Shown here: piece after piece, positions 8,906 to 16,409 of the stretch | Position numbering within the stretch: the first letter of the stretch is position 1 | Layout: each line of letters starts with the position of its first letter | Virus record (IMG/VR): IMGVR_UViG_3300007735_000500 | Span: 1 to 22,942 of that record | Direction: 5' to 3' (one strand) | Source: a virus | Length of the DNA stretch: 22,942 bases | Program-made: the position numbers and the translations under genes | The notes under the pieces: generated by a model | Databases searched by the model: none | Told to the model about the DNA's origin: nothing | The model's input: the letters and a program-made list of their open reading frames with translations, nothing else

Positions 8906-8927
8906 GGGGGACCCCGAAGGGCCCCCC
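8906..8927 (-). terminator. GC-rich UUCG hairpin downstream of the capsid gene (attenuator or mRNA-stabilising)
   Basis: Read on the minus strand: GGGGGGCCC, loop TTCG, GGGTCCCCC. This is a 9-bp stem with one G-U pair and the stable cUUCGg tetraloop, 21 bases after the capsid stop codon. No U-run follows, so it is probably not a strong terminator; partial termination or protection of the capsid mRNA 3' end is more likely. It closely resembles the hairpin at 7990-8013 (shared AAGGGG, CCTTCGGGG and CCCC elements). Confidence 0.6.
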
Positions 8928-8947
8928 TTGTCAGCGGTAATCAGTGA

Positions 8948-10354
8948 TTAAGAACGCTTAATCAACACGTGACGGTTAGCAGCACGAGTCACGAGAGCAA
9001 TCTCGGACAAGTAGTTGAACTGCAGTACGTCGAGTGTGGAGTTGGTAGCTCCCATAAACGAACCAGTCAACCAGTGCTGCATCTCACGAGAGACACCGTT
9101 GGTGGACTTGTAGTTGATTTCAAGAGGGAACTCACGGTTTCCAGTCTTGGGGTCAACTACGGTTGCCATAGGAATCATCGCACCTGCAAATCCTACACCG
9201 CTAGCGGTAGTGGTTGCAGTTGTACCAAGCAAAGTTGGCTCATTCAAGAGCTTCCAATCGTGCTTGTGGAAGGTGTAACCACCACGACCAAACGATTTGA
9301 ATCCGAGCTCGATAGCCATATTTGGGTTGTTGTTGAACGCTCCAAATTGAGTGGCAACACCCGCAGTCAGCGATGCAGTTGCAACACCTTTTGCTACGAA
9401 ATCGTCAAACGCCAAGTCCTGCAAGCGGTCTACATAGACAGCGTACTCAGGGCCAGCACCGTTACGGTCAAGGGCGGTCAAGATGATGTCGAGGTCAGCA
9501 AGGTCATTCAGATATCCGTTGGATACGATACCTCTGTTCTCAAGAGCAGAGAAGTAACCTTCGGAACCACTGATAGTACCAGAACCGTAAGCTCCAGTAG
9601 CAGCAGTTTGGTTAACTTGACCAAGCAACATCATCATCTCACGCTTGTCGATAAAGCGCTGACGAGTATCAGCTTCGCCTTTGATAAACCAACGATAGTC
9701 ACCGCCTCCTACGTCTACCCAGCCGATGTTCGTAGCTTGAGAACCAGTAACCTTATAGATTTCTTTCATAATCATATAAGGGTTGGTCCGCTTGATTACG
9801 TTCGACTCAAGGTATTGAGAAGGCTGGTCTGTTCCCTGTCCGTACAAGTTACCGATGATTGGAAGGGCGTAAGCAGTTCCAGAAGTACCAGAAGACAGAG
9901 TTCCAGAAGTCAAGCTCTGAAGAGTTACGGTGTTTGTACCAGTAGCAACAACAAGAGCACGCTGGGCATAGTTAACATTATCCCACATTACAACGTCGTT
10001 AAGACGGAATGCAGAGGCATTATTTCCAAGTGCAGGTGTACCAGAAAGTACAATTTGAGCACTAGCTGCTACGCTGGTTACGAGCGTGATGTTAGCGGTT
10101 GGGTGAAGACGCTGCTCCTCCCACCACTGTACTTCGTCGCCAGTACCAGCAGTTTTTACAGCACCAACAAGTTGCAAGAAGCCAGTGATACCTTGGTTTC
10201 CGAAGGTCTTAACAAGCTGAGTGCGGTTGTCTGGTTTGTTTACTGCGTTAATGAAGTCACCCAGAGCAATGTATTTGTCTGGGGTCGCCAGTTTAAAGGC
10301 GTTTGATTGAGAAATTGCGTTCTGTGTAAACACAGCGCCTGATGCGTTTGCCAT
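8948..10354 (-). CDS. Major capsid protein (HK97 fold, crAss-like)
   Basis: 468 residues, close to the ~490 usual for crAss-like capsid proteins. Motifs I associate with this family: EVQWWEEQRLHP near residue 80, NVIKRTNPYMIMKEIYKVTG then SQATNIGWVDVGGGDYRW, FIKGEADTRQRFIDKREMMM and EGYFSALENRGIVSNGYLND. An Ala/Ser/Thr/Gly-rich insertion at about residues 85-170 looks like a surface-exposed extra domain. No N-terminal delta-domain is obvious, consistent with a separate scaffold encoded just upstream. The leader (10355-10384) contains repeated AACCC(T)TTAA-like sequence and a purine stretch AAAAGAAA before the ATG, without a recognisable -7 box, so expression probably comes from the scaffold promoter at 11522. 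Confidence 0.92.
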   Translation of the reverse strand: MANASGAVFTQNAISQSNAFKLATPDKYIALGDFINAVNKPDNRTQLVKTFGNQGITGFLQLVGAVKTAGTGDEVQWWEEQRLHPTANITLVTSVAASAQIVLSGTPALGNNASAFRLNDVVMWDNVNYAQRALVVATGTNTVTLQSLTSGTLSSGTSGTAYALPIIGNLYGQGTDQPSQYLESNVIKRTNPYMIMKEIYKVTGSQATNIGWVDVGGGDYRWFIKGEADTRQRFIDKREMMMLLGQVNQTAATGAYGSGTISGSEGYFSALENRGIVSNGYLNDLADLDIILTALDRNGAGPEYAVYVDRLQDLAFDDFVAKGVATASLTAGVATQFGAFNNNPNMAIELGFKSFGRGGYTFHKHDWKLLNEPTLLGTTATTTASGVGFAGAMIPMATVVDPKTGNREFPLEINYKSTNGVSREMQHWLTGSFMGATNSTLDVLQFNYLSEIALVTRAANRHVLIKRS

Positions 10355-10384
10355 TTTCTTTTAGGGGTTTTAAGGGTTAAGGGT

Positions 10385-11497
10385 TTAGATTTTAAATCGC
10401 ACCATAGAGTCATTTTGACCCATAATGCTTTCAAGCTGTGCTAACAGGGTGTCAGTCTGACCTCCAGGCCCTGCATTTGGAGCGCCTGTTTGTACGTTGG
10501 CTACGTTTTGTACAACCTTCCGCTGTCCGTCTGACAGTCCCTGACTGTAAACAGCCTTGACAATTTCGTCAATGTTGTCTACAACGGTTCTGTGCATACC
10601 AAACAGCTCGTGATTCCACTGCCCGTTACCGTCGACGTATTGGTCGAAGAATGAGTCCAGTTGAGCGTTTTTTGACTTCAAGCTGTTTTTGTAAGCGTCG
10701 TTTAAGCCGAAGGTGAAGGTCTTCTCGCCATTAAGCTCAAAGTCAATCCCCTCAAGCGCATCTATCTCATTAGACATTTCTTGAAGCCATTGCTCGTCCA
10801 CAAACGATTCAGGTTCGTAAGCTTGGTATTCTCCCGTTTCGGTTATTGCCAAGTATCCGTTCCTGAGATTTTCAATCTCTTGACGAGCCTTATTAGCATC
10901 TATCTTGAGCTGAAGCTGAGCCATCTTCTGTTCTTTCTCATCGAGGAAATCATCTCCAATCTTATACTTAGTTTCCATAAGTATGGAGATATCCTCTTGA
11001 GACAACTCAGGGTGCTCTGCAGACATTTGTAGCTTAATCAGATTCAAATCATCCATTTCGGATGGGTTCAGCATCTGATAGCGAAACCAGTCTTCAGGAG
11101 AACGCCCTGTGTCACGAACGAATTCAAGGATGGGTAGCAACCTCTCATCGATATATGTTTCTTCCGTTTGACCCTGTAGGATATCCTCAAGCCCAGTTCC
11201 GAACTTTTCCTCCAGATACGTGTTGATGAAATCAAGCGTCTCCTCGTCGGAGACATCATCATCGTATCCATCTTGGTATCCGCCCTGCGTGTAAATCACA
11301 TTAGAGTCGTCTCCAAGAGGTTCAGATTGAGGCTGAGGCTGAGACTCAGGGTCTGATGTCAAAGAACTATCGCCAGCGTTTGGTTCGGAGCTAGCAGCCG
11401 ATGGTTCGGGTTGTGGTTCAGGACTTGGTGGGTTGTCGAAGATTTCGATTCCAAGGTCCTTAGCCAGGTTTTCAAGCGGATTGAAGTTTGTTTCCAT
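10385..11497 (-). CDS. Putative capsid scaffolding protein
   Basis: 370 residues from the ATG at 11497. An upstream in-frame TTG at 11524 is less likely because it lies within the -7 box. The first ~130 residues are acidic and Pro/Ser/Gln/Glu-rich (PPSPEPQPEPSAASSEPNAG, then DDVSDEETLDFINTYLEEKF), hence probably disordered. Residues ~165-260 are predicted long helices (EKEQKMAQLQLKIDANKARQ). The C-terminus is helical and ends in a small basic tail (MVRFKI). An acidic, coiled-coil protein immediately upstream of the major capsid gene is the classical scaffold arrangement, and basic C-terminal tails often bind the capsid protein. No protease motif was seen. The call rests on context and composition, not a recognised family. 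Confidence 0.75.
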   Translation of the reverse strand: METNFNPLENLAKDLGIEIFDNPPSPEPQPEPSAASSEPNAGDSSLTSDPESQPQPQSEPLGDDSNVIYTQGGYQDGYDDDVSDEETLDFINTYLEEKFGTGLEDILQGQTEETYIDERLLPILEFVRDTGRSPEDWFRYQMLNPSEMDDLNLIKLQMSAEHPELSQEDISILMETKYKIGDDFLDEKEQKMAQLQLKIDANKARQEIENLRNGYLAITETGEYQAYEPESFVDEQWLQEMSNEIDALEGIDFELNGEKTFTFGLNDAYKNSLKSKNAQLDSFFDQYVDGNGQWNHELFGMHRTVVDNIDEIVKAVYSQGLSDGQRKVVQNVANVQTGAPNAGPGGQTDTLLAQLESIMGQNDSMVRFKI

Positions 11498-11521
11498 AAA
11501 TAATTGAATTACAGTTGCTTG

Positions 11522-11529
11522 CAAAGATA
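11522..11529 (-). promoter_or_regulatory. Promoter of the scaffold-capsid unit (TATCTTTG -7 box)
   Basis: The minus strand reads TATCTTTG, matching TAnnTTTG. The predicted start is near 11515, about 18 bases before the scaffold ATG at 11497. The box overlaps one arm of the inverted repeat at 11525-11544, which could be an operator. No TTG lies at the canonical -33 distance. Confidence 0.5.
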
Positions 11530-11544
11530 GTATAAAAACTATCT
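11525..11544. repeat. Inverted repeat AGATAGT-N6-ACTATCT over the scaffold promoter
   Basis: Perfect 7-bp arms at 11525-11531 and 11538-11544 separated by six A/T bases. It covers the stop codon of the upstream gene and most of the TATCTTTG box. The stem would be A/U-rich and has no T-run, so an operator is more plausible than a terminator. Confidence 0.5.
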
Positions 11545-12252
11545 CCGATATTTGACCACCTTCTTAGCAATGGTTTTGGGCTGAGCAACGAATTGCTTAC
11601 CCTGCTTGTTGCCTTCAGCTTTCGCTCTGTTGGTTGCTGCTTTCTCTGCGGAAGACAGTGCAGACCAAGCCTTGCGTGGGAGATAGCGACGCTTACCCTC
11701 CGATGGCTTACCAGATGAAGTGGTCCAGTCTTGCTTTGTCCACTTGGATAGGCCTGTCTCCTTCTTAGGGCCCTTGTATCCGCCTCCAGCTTTCTTATAG
11801 ATGGACACAGCCAGCTGCATAGCTCTTGCGCTGTGCTTACCGCCCATACGTGCCTTGGCCTGTGCCTTGGCCTTCTCCCAAAGGGATGGGTTGGTTTTGG
11901 TGGCTACCTTACCGCCCTCAGCATACTTCTTTAGCCCCCTTGTATACTCTTGAGACTTGGGTGGCATCTTCTTGTCTGCACCTGGGCCTCCCCAGAAAGC
12001 CTTATCAGCCCAATAGGCTGCACTCATTTTGCCCTTGGCGATGTTCTTAGCGTGCCTTGACTTAAATGACTTACGTGCTTCTGGGCTGTAGTTGTGACCC
12101 ATATTCTGGTCCCCAAAGCGGATAAGCTTCACTCTATCGCCCTCTTTTGCAAGAACGATGCCTTTCTTTGTAGGGTGGCTAGGGGTTTTCTTTGGCCTGT
12201 TAACGCCAGCCAGCCCGTGCTTCTTGATGAGGTTCTTGATACGGTTGTCCAT
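11539..12252 (-). CDS. Very basic three-module phage protein (C-terminal DUF5872-like domain)
   Basis: 237 residues, exceptionally rich in Lys and Arg. Three small modules can be separated. Module 1 (about 38-88) has VKLIRFGDQNMGHNY, SFKSRHAKNIAKGKM and SAAYWADKAFW, a motif set I associate with short marine phage proteins. Module 2 (about 119-160) has NPSLWEKAKAQAKARMGGKH then SARAMQLAVSIYKKAGG. Module 3 (about 167-230) has LSKWTKQDWTTSSGKPSEGK and RRYLPRKAWSALS, resembling DUF5872, found in phages and large eukaryotic viruses. No signal peptide or membrane segment. It sits between the candidate spanins and the scaffold, one base after the upstream stop. The charge suggests nucleic-acid binding, perhaps an internal head protein, but the biochemical function is unknown. 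Confidence 0.75.
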   Translation of the reverse strand: MDNRIKNLIKKHGLAGVNRPKKTPSHPTKKGIVLAKEGDRVKLIRFGDQNMGHNYSPEARKSFKSRHAKNIAKGKMSAAYWADKAFWGGPGADKKMPPKSQEYTRGLKKYAEGGKVATKTNPSLWEKAKAQAKARMGGKHSARAMQLAVSIYKKAGGGYKGPKKETGLSKWTKQDWTTSSGKPSEGKRRYLPRKAWSALSSAEKAATNRAKAEGNKQGKQFVAQPKTIAKKVVKYRR

Positions 12253-12253
12253 C

Positions 12254-12553
12254 TTACTTTAGCTCCGATACAAAGTATTCGTGAAGTTCCTTAATGCTAT
12301 CCTTGAGGTGCTTGTTCTCTTTTTCGAGCTGTTTTACTTTTGCTGAACTACGTTTAATCATTAACTTTTCGGCCTTTGCAATAGCTTGTGTGCTATCAAG
12401 TTCATGTATTACTTTATGTACACGTAGAGCCAATGTGTCGGCTGCTGTTGTAGTAGTACCACCGCAGCAAGGTTTCTTGGCCTTTGCATTCAACGGTTCT
12501 TCAACGCAGGAATAAGAGCAAAGGCTTAAACAGATGGAGAGTAGGTATTTCAT
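12254..12553 (-). CDS. Small lipoprotein-like coiled-coil protein, candidate outer-membrane spanin
   Basis: 99 residues. The N-terminus MKYLLSICLSLCSYSC-VEEP is a short signal peptide with a plausible, non-ideal lipobox (SYS before Cys16). A Cys-Cys-Gly-Gly follows at about residues 29-32, then a Thr-rich stretch. Residues ~44-95 are a charged heptad-like helix (KVKQLEKENKHLKDSIKELH). The gene overlaps the preceding membrane/coiled-coil gene by four bases (ATGA). A membrane-anchored coiled-coil protein followed by an overlapping lipoprotein is the layout of two-component spanins (Rz/Rz1), which fuse inner and outer membranes at lysis. Usual Rz1 proteins are Pro-rich and this one is not, so a virion or membrane lipoprotein with another job remains possible. 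Confidence 0.55.
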   Translation of the reverse strand: MKYLLSICLSLCSYSCVEEPLNAKAKKPCCGGTTTTAADTLALRVHKVIHELDSTQAIAKAEKLMIKRSSAKVKQLEKENKHLKDSIKELHEYFVSELK

Positions 12554-12804
12554 CGTTGTGCGTTAATAGACTCCAGTTTAACCAAGGCTCTAACAAGCAG
12601 GCTATCGCTTACTTTGAGCTTAGTTTCCAATACGCCAACCTTTTGCTCAAGTATTTCGACCTTCGTTCCACAAGCCTCAATCTGATGCTGGTAGTTGGTT
12701 TTGTTGTCAAGGTACAGATACCCAACGCAGATGATGGTAAAGAATAGCATACCAGCAATGGGTTCCTTGGTGAACTTTTCAAGTACGGCGAGTAGTTCTT
12801 TCAT
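12550..12804 (-). CDS. Single-pass membrane protein with coiled coil, candidate inner-membrane spanin
   Basis: 84 residues. A short N-terminal amphipathic segment (MKELLAVLEKFTKEP) precedes one hydrophobic transmembrane stretch at about residues 16-32 (IAGMLFFTIICVGYLYL). The remainder is a periplasm-facing coiled coil (KVEILEQKVGVLETKLKVSD). This is the shape of an i-spanin (Rz-like). Both neighbours overlap it by four bases (ATGA), so it is coupled to the fibre gene before it and the lipoprotein gene after it. A holin is less likely because the coiled coil is long and there is only one membrane segment. No endolysin gene is visible in the window. Confidence 0.55.
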   Translation of the reverse strand: MKELLAVLEKFTKEPIAGMLFFTIICVGYLYLDNKTNYQHQIEACGTKVEILEQKVGVLETKLKVSDSLLVRALVKLESINAQR

Positions 12805-13349
12805 AAGACGTATGCTGCAAATGTTAATGTTTTAATGTTTATACTGGTTGGGTCGTTTGATAATGCAAATATTTCAAATTGACTACCATTACTTGCGTTT
12901 ACGAAGGCCTCACAGGATACTGTATGAGCGTGGGTTCCTTGAAGAGTATCCTCCCATAATGATTGAGGTATTTCGGCCCCATCTTGAGCAATCCAAAAAG
13001 AATACCTTCTGTTGTTTACTCCAGTAAAAGCCAACTGACATGATACCCTTAGTTGTGCATTACTTCCCGTATATATTATCTTGGAATCACTTTGTTCTAA
13101 TACGCTTCCATAACTTGCACCAGCACTCATAGTTATATCGATTGGTGACGGGCTAGCATCACTAATCCCGTAAGGTGTAGCAGTATCGACGTATAAGGAT
13201 ATCATTCCTCGCTCCAATGTCAAAACGGTGCTATCAGCAAAGTCATCAAATAGTCCACCAACCCTTGCAGCGGTATTGGCATTTGGGGCCGTTTCATTTT
13301 GAACAGTTGCAGACTTTGTCTGTAATTGAGCTCTTGTTTGTACAGCCAT
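12801..13349 (-). CDS. Head-fibre/decoration protein with C1q/TNF-like C-terminal fold (inferred)
   Basis: 182 residues. The N-terminal ~40 residues (RAQLQTKSATVQNETAPNAN, TAARVGGLFDDFADS) form a Gln/Thr/Asn-rich segment that in phage fibre proteins makes a trimerising stalk. From about residue 45 the protein is beta-rich (ISLYVDTATPYGIS, LRVSCQLAFTGVNNRRYSFW, TVSCEAFVNASNGSQFEIFA) and ends in a hydrophobic strand (TLTFAAYVL), as in C1q/TNF-like jelly rolls. The slot between portal and capsid is where crAss001 encodes head-fibre proteins. GC content is lower than in the portal gene. The start shares one base with the previous stop (TAATG). Whether it sits on head or tail is not decidable here. 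Confidence 0.6.
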   Translation of the reverse strand: MAVQTRAQLQTKSATVQNETAPNANTAARVGGLFDDFADSTVLTLERGMISLYVDTATPYGISDASPSPIDITMSAGASYGSVLEQSDSKIIYTGSNAQLRVSCQLAFTGVNNRRYSFWIAQDGAEIPQSLWEDTLQGTHAHTVSCEAFVNASNGSQFEIFALSNDPTSINIKTLTFAAYVL

Positions 13350-13543
13350 TATTCGAAGGTTAAGTCAAAGGTGTAATCAAAAATGCCAACTCCGCCTAGC
13401 AAATCGTAGATAAGATTAAGCTCTCTCGGTGGTTGAAAATTGAGCGCATAAGTCTCTTGAGCTGGTATTGAAAACCATAGAGGGACAGTGCCCTCTGCCT
13501 CGGTACGAACCGTAATCGTGAGCTCAACAGTTGGCTTAATCAT
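13349..13543 (-). CDS. Small beta-rich virion protein, unknown function
   Basis: 64 residues with no recognised family. The sequence alternates strands (VELTITVRTEAEGTVPLWFS; NFQPPRELNLIYDLLGG; IFDYTFDLTFE), suggesting a small beta-sandwich. It starts two bases after the preceding gene's stop and shares one base with the fibre gene's start, so the three small genes behind the portal form one coupled set. It may be a head-fibre base or connector protein. Confidence 0.6.
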   Translation of the reverse strand: MIKPTVELTITVRTEAEGTVPLWFSIPAQETYALNFQPPRELNLIYDLLGGVGIFDYTFDLTFE

Positions 13544-13545
13544 CG

Positions 13546-13923
13546 CTAGGTGACAGTTACATCTTCGTTAATCAGAAAAGTCCCGTAAAGCCAAGTCTGA
13601 ACAAAGCTGTCAGAGACTCTTGTGGTTTGAAGGTCATACACATACAACCCAGAGTTTACAGCAGCCATTGTAGTGGAGGATACTGTAACCGTTAAAACGC
13701 CACTTGCTGTCCCCGCAAACACAAAGCCAGTCGCATTTGTTGGGATAACCGTACCAGTGGCAGTGTCCGTTTCACGAACCTCCATCTTGTAGGTAAAGGC
13801 CGAACCAGAAACATTCACCACCGCGCCAGAGCTATCTCTCACATTGAGGACCATCTTAAACGTATCCCCACGTCTGCAAACGATGTCAACCCTTTGGGCC
13901 TGGTCTAGTCTTAATGTGCTCAT
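13546..13923 (-). CDS. Ig-like/BppU-like beta-sandwich structural protein
   Basis: 125 residues from the ATG at 13923, one base after the portal stop. A longer reading from 13959 would overlap the portal and has a different, polar N-terminus. The sequence RRGDTFKMVLNVRDSSGAVV, then VSGSAFTYKMEVRETDTATG and FVQTWLYGTFLINEDVTVT resembles the N-terminal domains of baseplate/fibre-adaptor proteins (BppU-type): a 'RGDTF' strand, an Asp-X-X-Gly turn and a final strand ending in acidic residues. It probably acts as a fibre adaptor or capsid decoration protein. The family call is a resemblance by eye. Confidence 0.6.
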   Translation of the reverse strand: MSTLRLDQAQRVDIVCRRGDTFKMVLNVRDSSGAVVNVSGSAFTYKMEVRETDTATGTVIPTNATGFVFAGTASGVLTVTVSSTTMAAVNSGLYVYDLQTTRVSDSFVQTWLYGTFLINEDVTVT

Positions 13924-13924
13924 A

Positions 13925-16384
13925 CTAAGCTTGTTGGGGGGTTTGTTGTTGGCCTCCAAAGATACTATTCATCAGCTCCTCATCTGCGGACATCAGCTCG
14001 CCTCTCTCGCCCTTTCTTTGGCTGATTAGCTTGGATTGCTCAACAGCTTGAGCCTTGACACGCTCGTCTTTTGCCTTCTCCTTTTTGTCTTCAAGTTGTT
14101 CCCTAAACATCTTGTCATTATCCGAAACCATGTTCCTCATCTCAGCCTCCAGCTTAGCCAGCTCCATCTTGAGCATATACTCGGTCTGCAACAGCTGAGT
14201 TTTGGATTGTGTTTCAAGCTCTATCTTTTGCGCTTCAAGTTGTGCTTGGGTTTGCAGTTCCTGAATCTTAGCTTGCGATGTCGCCATAACAGTCTGCTGA
14301 TTAGCCTGCGCTTGCATTTGACTGTTTTGAGCAGCTAATTCTTGATTTTGCCGAATTCTCTTCTTTCTTCTAACAAGCAGAAGCCTTTCGGCCTGGTCTA
14401 CATCCTTTAGCTTCCTAATCGCCATAGCGTCCTCAAGGTCTATCTCCTTTTGAGACAAAGAAGCCTGAATGTTTGCCTCAAGGTAGGCCTTGTCCACGTC
14501 GTTCATCTCTGTGACCACCTTCACCCCAAAGTTGTACATCGGTAGGTCAGCAAAGGATGACAGAACCTCCATATTGGCCTTTCCGATAGCGTTCTCGTAG
14601 ACTCTGTAGATGACAGAATCTGTCGGGAGAATCTGAAGACACTTAATGATATCTTCACATACCTTCTTGAACAGAACCATTGAGGAGTGCGTGATGTCGT
14701 AGGTGGCGTTGTTTGAAGCGTCAATCGCTTGCTGGCGAACCCCAACAAGAGCATCACCCTTGGGTGTTGAACCGTCCACAACCTCGTTGATACCCGTAGC
14801 ATCACGAATCATTCGCAGATAGTGGTTGTAAAGAGCCACAAGCTCGTTGATGTTCCGAATCTGATTCTCAATCGAGCGTATGGGTGGGTTTTGGAATCCG
14901 CCCTCTGGGTTCTTGGAGCGATAGTAGAATACACCAGTTTGCTCGTAGATGTCCTGAATCTGCAAGGGCTGTAGGTCTCCACCTTGCCCAAGCTGCACAT
15001 TCTCAAGACCCTCAATGTCAATGATAAGACCATCGGGCTTTGCCTTCGCAATGGACTGCTGAATCTTCAAGTGCGTAATCTGAAGCTGGTCAGCAAACCC
15101 AATCACCGAGGAAACCATTGACTTAGGCTGCAGCCTGCGCATATTCACGGCAATGGCGCTGTAAGACATACGGGCTCTTGTGATGTCGTGGATGTTCTTA
15201 GGAACATTCTTCTTCATCCCGTAGCCGTACAGCATATCCGTCCCAAGCACGTATGAGCCACCGTAAACTGTAGCATACGACATCTTGAAAGGCTTCCTGT
15301 CGTACACGCTCTCACGTGGAGGTGTGTACATAGCCCCCTTGTAGTAGAAGCCTACATTACCGAACTTGGACTCCTTGCTCTCGTAGTAGACATTGTCCAC
15401 CGACATAAACTCAAAGTCAAGCACCTCGATGATGTACTCATCGTATCCATAGGTCATCCGATTGGTGTACCTATCGTAATTGGAGTAACCCATTCTGCCT
15501 GGGTTGTTGGAGTATTTGTACTGAACATCTCTAGCAATCTTCTCGTACTGCTCCTCGGTTAGCTCATCCCCTGCAATCCTCTTGAGCTCCTGAATGCTAA
15601 TCCTTTTGATGTGACCAGCATAGGTCAAGTCGGCCATATTGGGGTCCTCTGTGTAAGAGTGAACGAAATAGGCTGGGTCTACATAGTTGGCGACAATCCC
15701 GTAGTTGGGGTCGTTCTCACGCTTAACAACAGCCATCCCAAGCGACACAAGGTCGTTTACGCAGCGTCTAAAAGTCCCGTCATTGAAGTCATTCCACTCA
15801 AGCGTTAGATTTGTTGCAATCTGTGAAGCAATCTCCGCATTGGTCTTGATGTTGCTCTCAAGAAAGATTTCAGCTTCCTCTGGGGTTTCTGGGATTTCAT
15901 TTGCATCTACCCCTGTGTTTACCCCAGCCTGATTAGCCATCTTAATCAGTTCCTTGTTTTCTACTTGGAACTTAACCTTGGCCTTCTTTTTCTCCTTCTC
16001 CGAAATAGACAAAGGGTCAACAGCCTCCACATTGGGGTAAGGCTTGCGACCCAGAATTTTGTTTACAACGATGCGAACGAACTTGGGGACGATGGGTACT
16101 GGAGACCAGTCAATGTTAATCAAGGAACCGTCCCCGTTGTTTGGGTCTAGCGATGTAAGAATCTGCTTGTAAACGGTGACATCCTGAGTCCCGTTGGCGT
16201 AATCCCTGTTTCTCTCAAACTCCCCGTACCTTCTTGCAAATGCGCTCTGCACATCGTCTGTTCGACCCCATTGGCTTTCAATAGCCTTTCCGTATTTCAA
16301 CCCATACTCCTTGGTCTGTTTGACTTCCGTAGAAGCCAAAGGGTTAGGGAAGTTCCCGCTGGGGAAGTTTATGTTTTTCGCCAT
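13925..16384 (-). CDS. Portal protein (crAss-like) with long C-terminal coiled coil
   Basis: 819 residues. A wing/clip region covers about residues 90-520, with WSPVPIVPKFVRIVVNKILG, RRCVNDLVSLGMAVVKREND and YVDPAYFVHSYTEDPNMADL. The segment ENQIRNINELVALYN then LRMIRDATGINEVVDGSTPK (about 506-542), followed by LVGVRQQAIDASNNATYDI, is characteristic of podovirus portals in this group. Residues ~660-795 are an uninterrupted Gln/Glu/Lys-rich helix, an extended C-terminal barrel or core-contact domain. Forms the dodecameric DNA gate at the capsid vertex. It lies 48 bases after the terminase stop and has its own -7 box at 16410-16417. Confidence 0.92.
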   Translation of the reverse strand: MAKNINFPSGNFPNPLASTEVKQTKEYGLKYGKAIESQWGRTDDVQSAFARRYGEFERNRDYANGTQDVTVYKQILTSLDPNNGDGSLINIDWSPVPIVPKFVRIVVNKILGRKPYPNVEAVDPLSISEKEKKKAKVKFQVENKELIKMANQAGVNTGVDANEIPETPEEAEIFLESNIKTNAEIASQIATNLTLEWNDFNDGTFRRCVNDLVSLGMAVVKRENDPNYGIVANYVDPAYFVHSYTEDPNMADLTYAGHIKRISIQELKRIAGDELTEEQYEKIARDVQYKYSNNPGRMGYSNYDRYTNRMTYGYDEYIIEVLDFEFMSVDNVYYESKESKFGNVGFYYKGAMYTPPRESVYDRKPFKMSYATVYGGSYVLGTDMLYGYGMKKNVPKNIHDITRARMSYSAIAVNMRRLQPKSMVSSVIGFADQLQITHLKIQQSIAKAKPDGLIIDIEGLENVQLGQGGDLQPLQIQDIYEQTGVFYYRSKNPEGGFQNPPIRSIENQIRNINELVALYNHYLRMIRDATGINEVVDGSTPKGDALVGVRQQAIDASNNATYDITHSSMVLFKKVCEDIIKCLQILPTDSVIYRVYENAIGKANMEVLSSFADLPMYNFGVKVVTEMNDVDKAYLEANIQASLSQKEIDLEDAMAIRKLKDVDQAERLLLVRRKKRIRQNQELAAQNSQMQAQANQQTVMATSQAKIQELQTQAQLEAQKIELETQSKTQLLQTEYMLKMELAKLEAEMRNMVSDNDKMFREQLEDKKEKAKDERVKAQAVEQSKLISQRKGERGELMSADEELMNSIFGGQQQTPQQA

Positions 16385-16409
16385 TCCTTTCGATTGGTCA
16401 ATTTGGCTA

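Noticed and set aside
8969-10306. 445-codon open frame on the plus strand, antisense to the major capsid gene
   Set aside because: The minus-strand protein has clear crAss-like capsid motifs. The antisense product is rich in Ser, Val and Arg with no recognisable domain, and its start has no promoter; the open frame follows from codon bias of the capsid gene.
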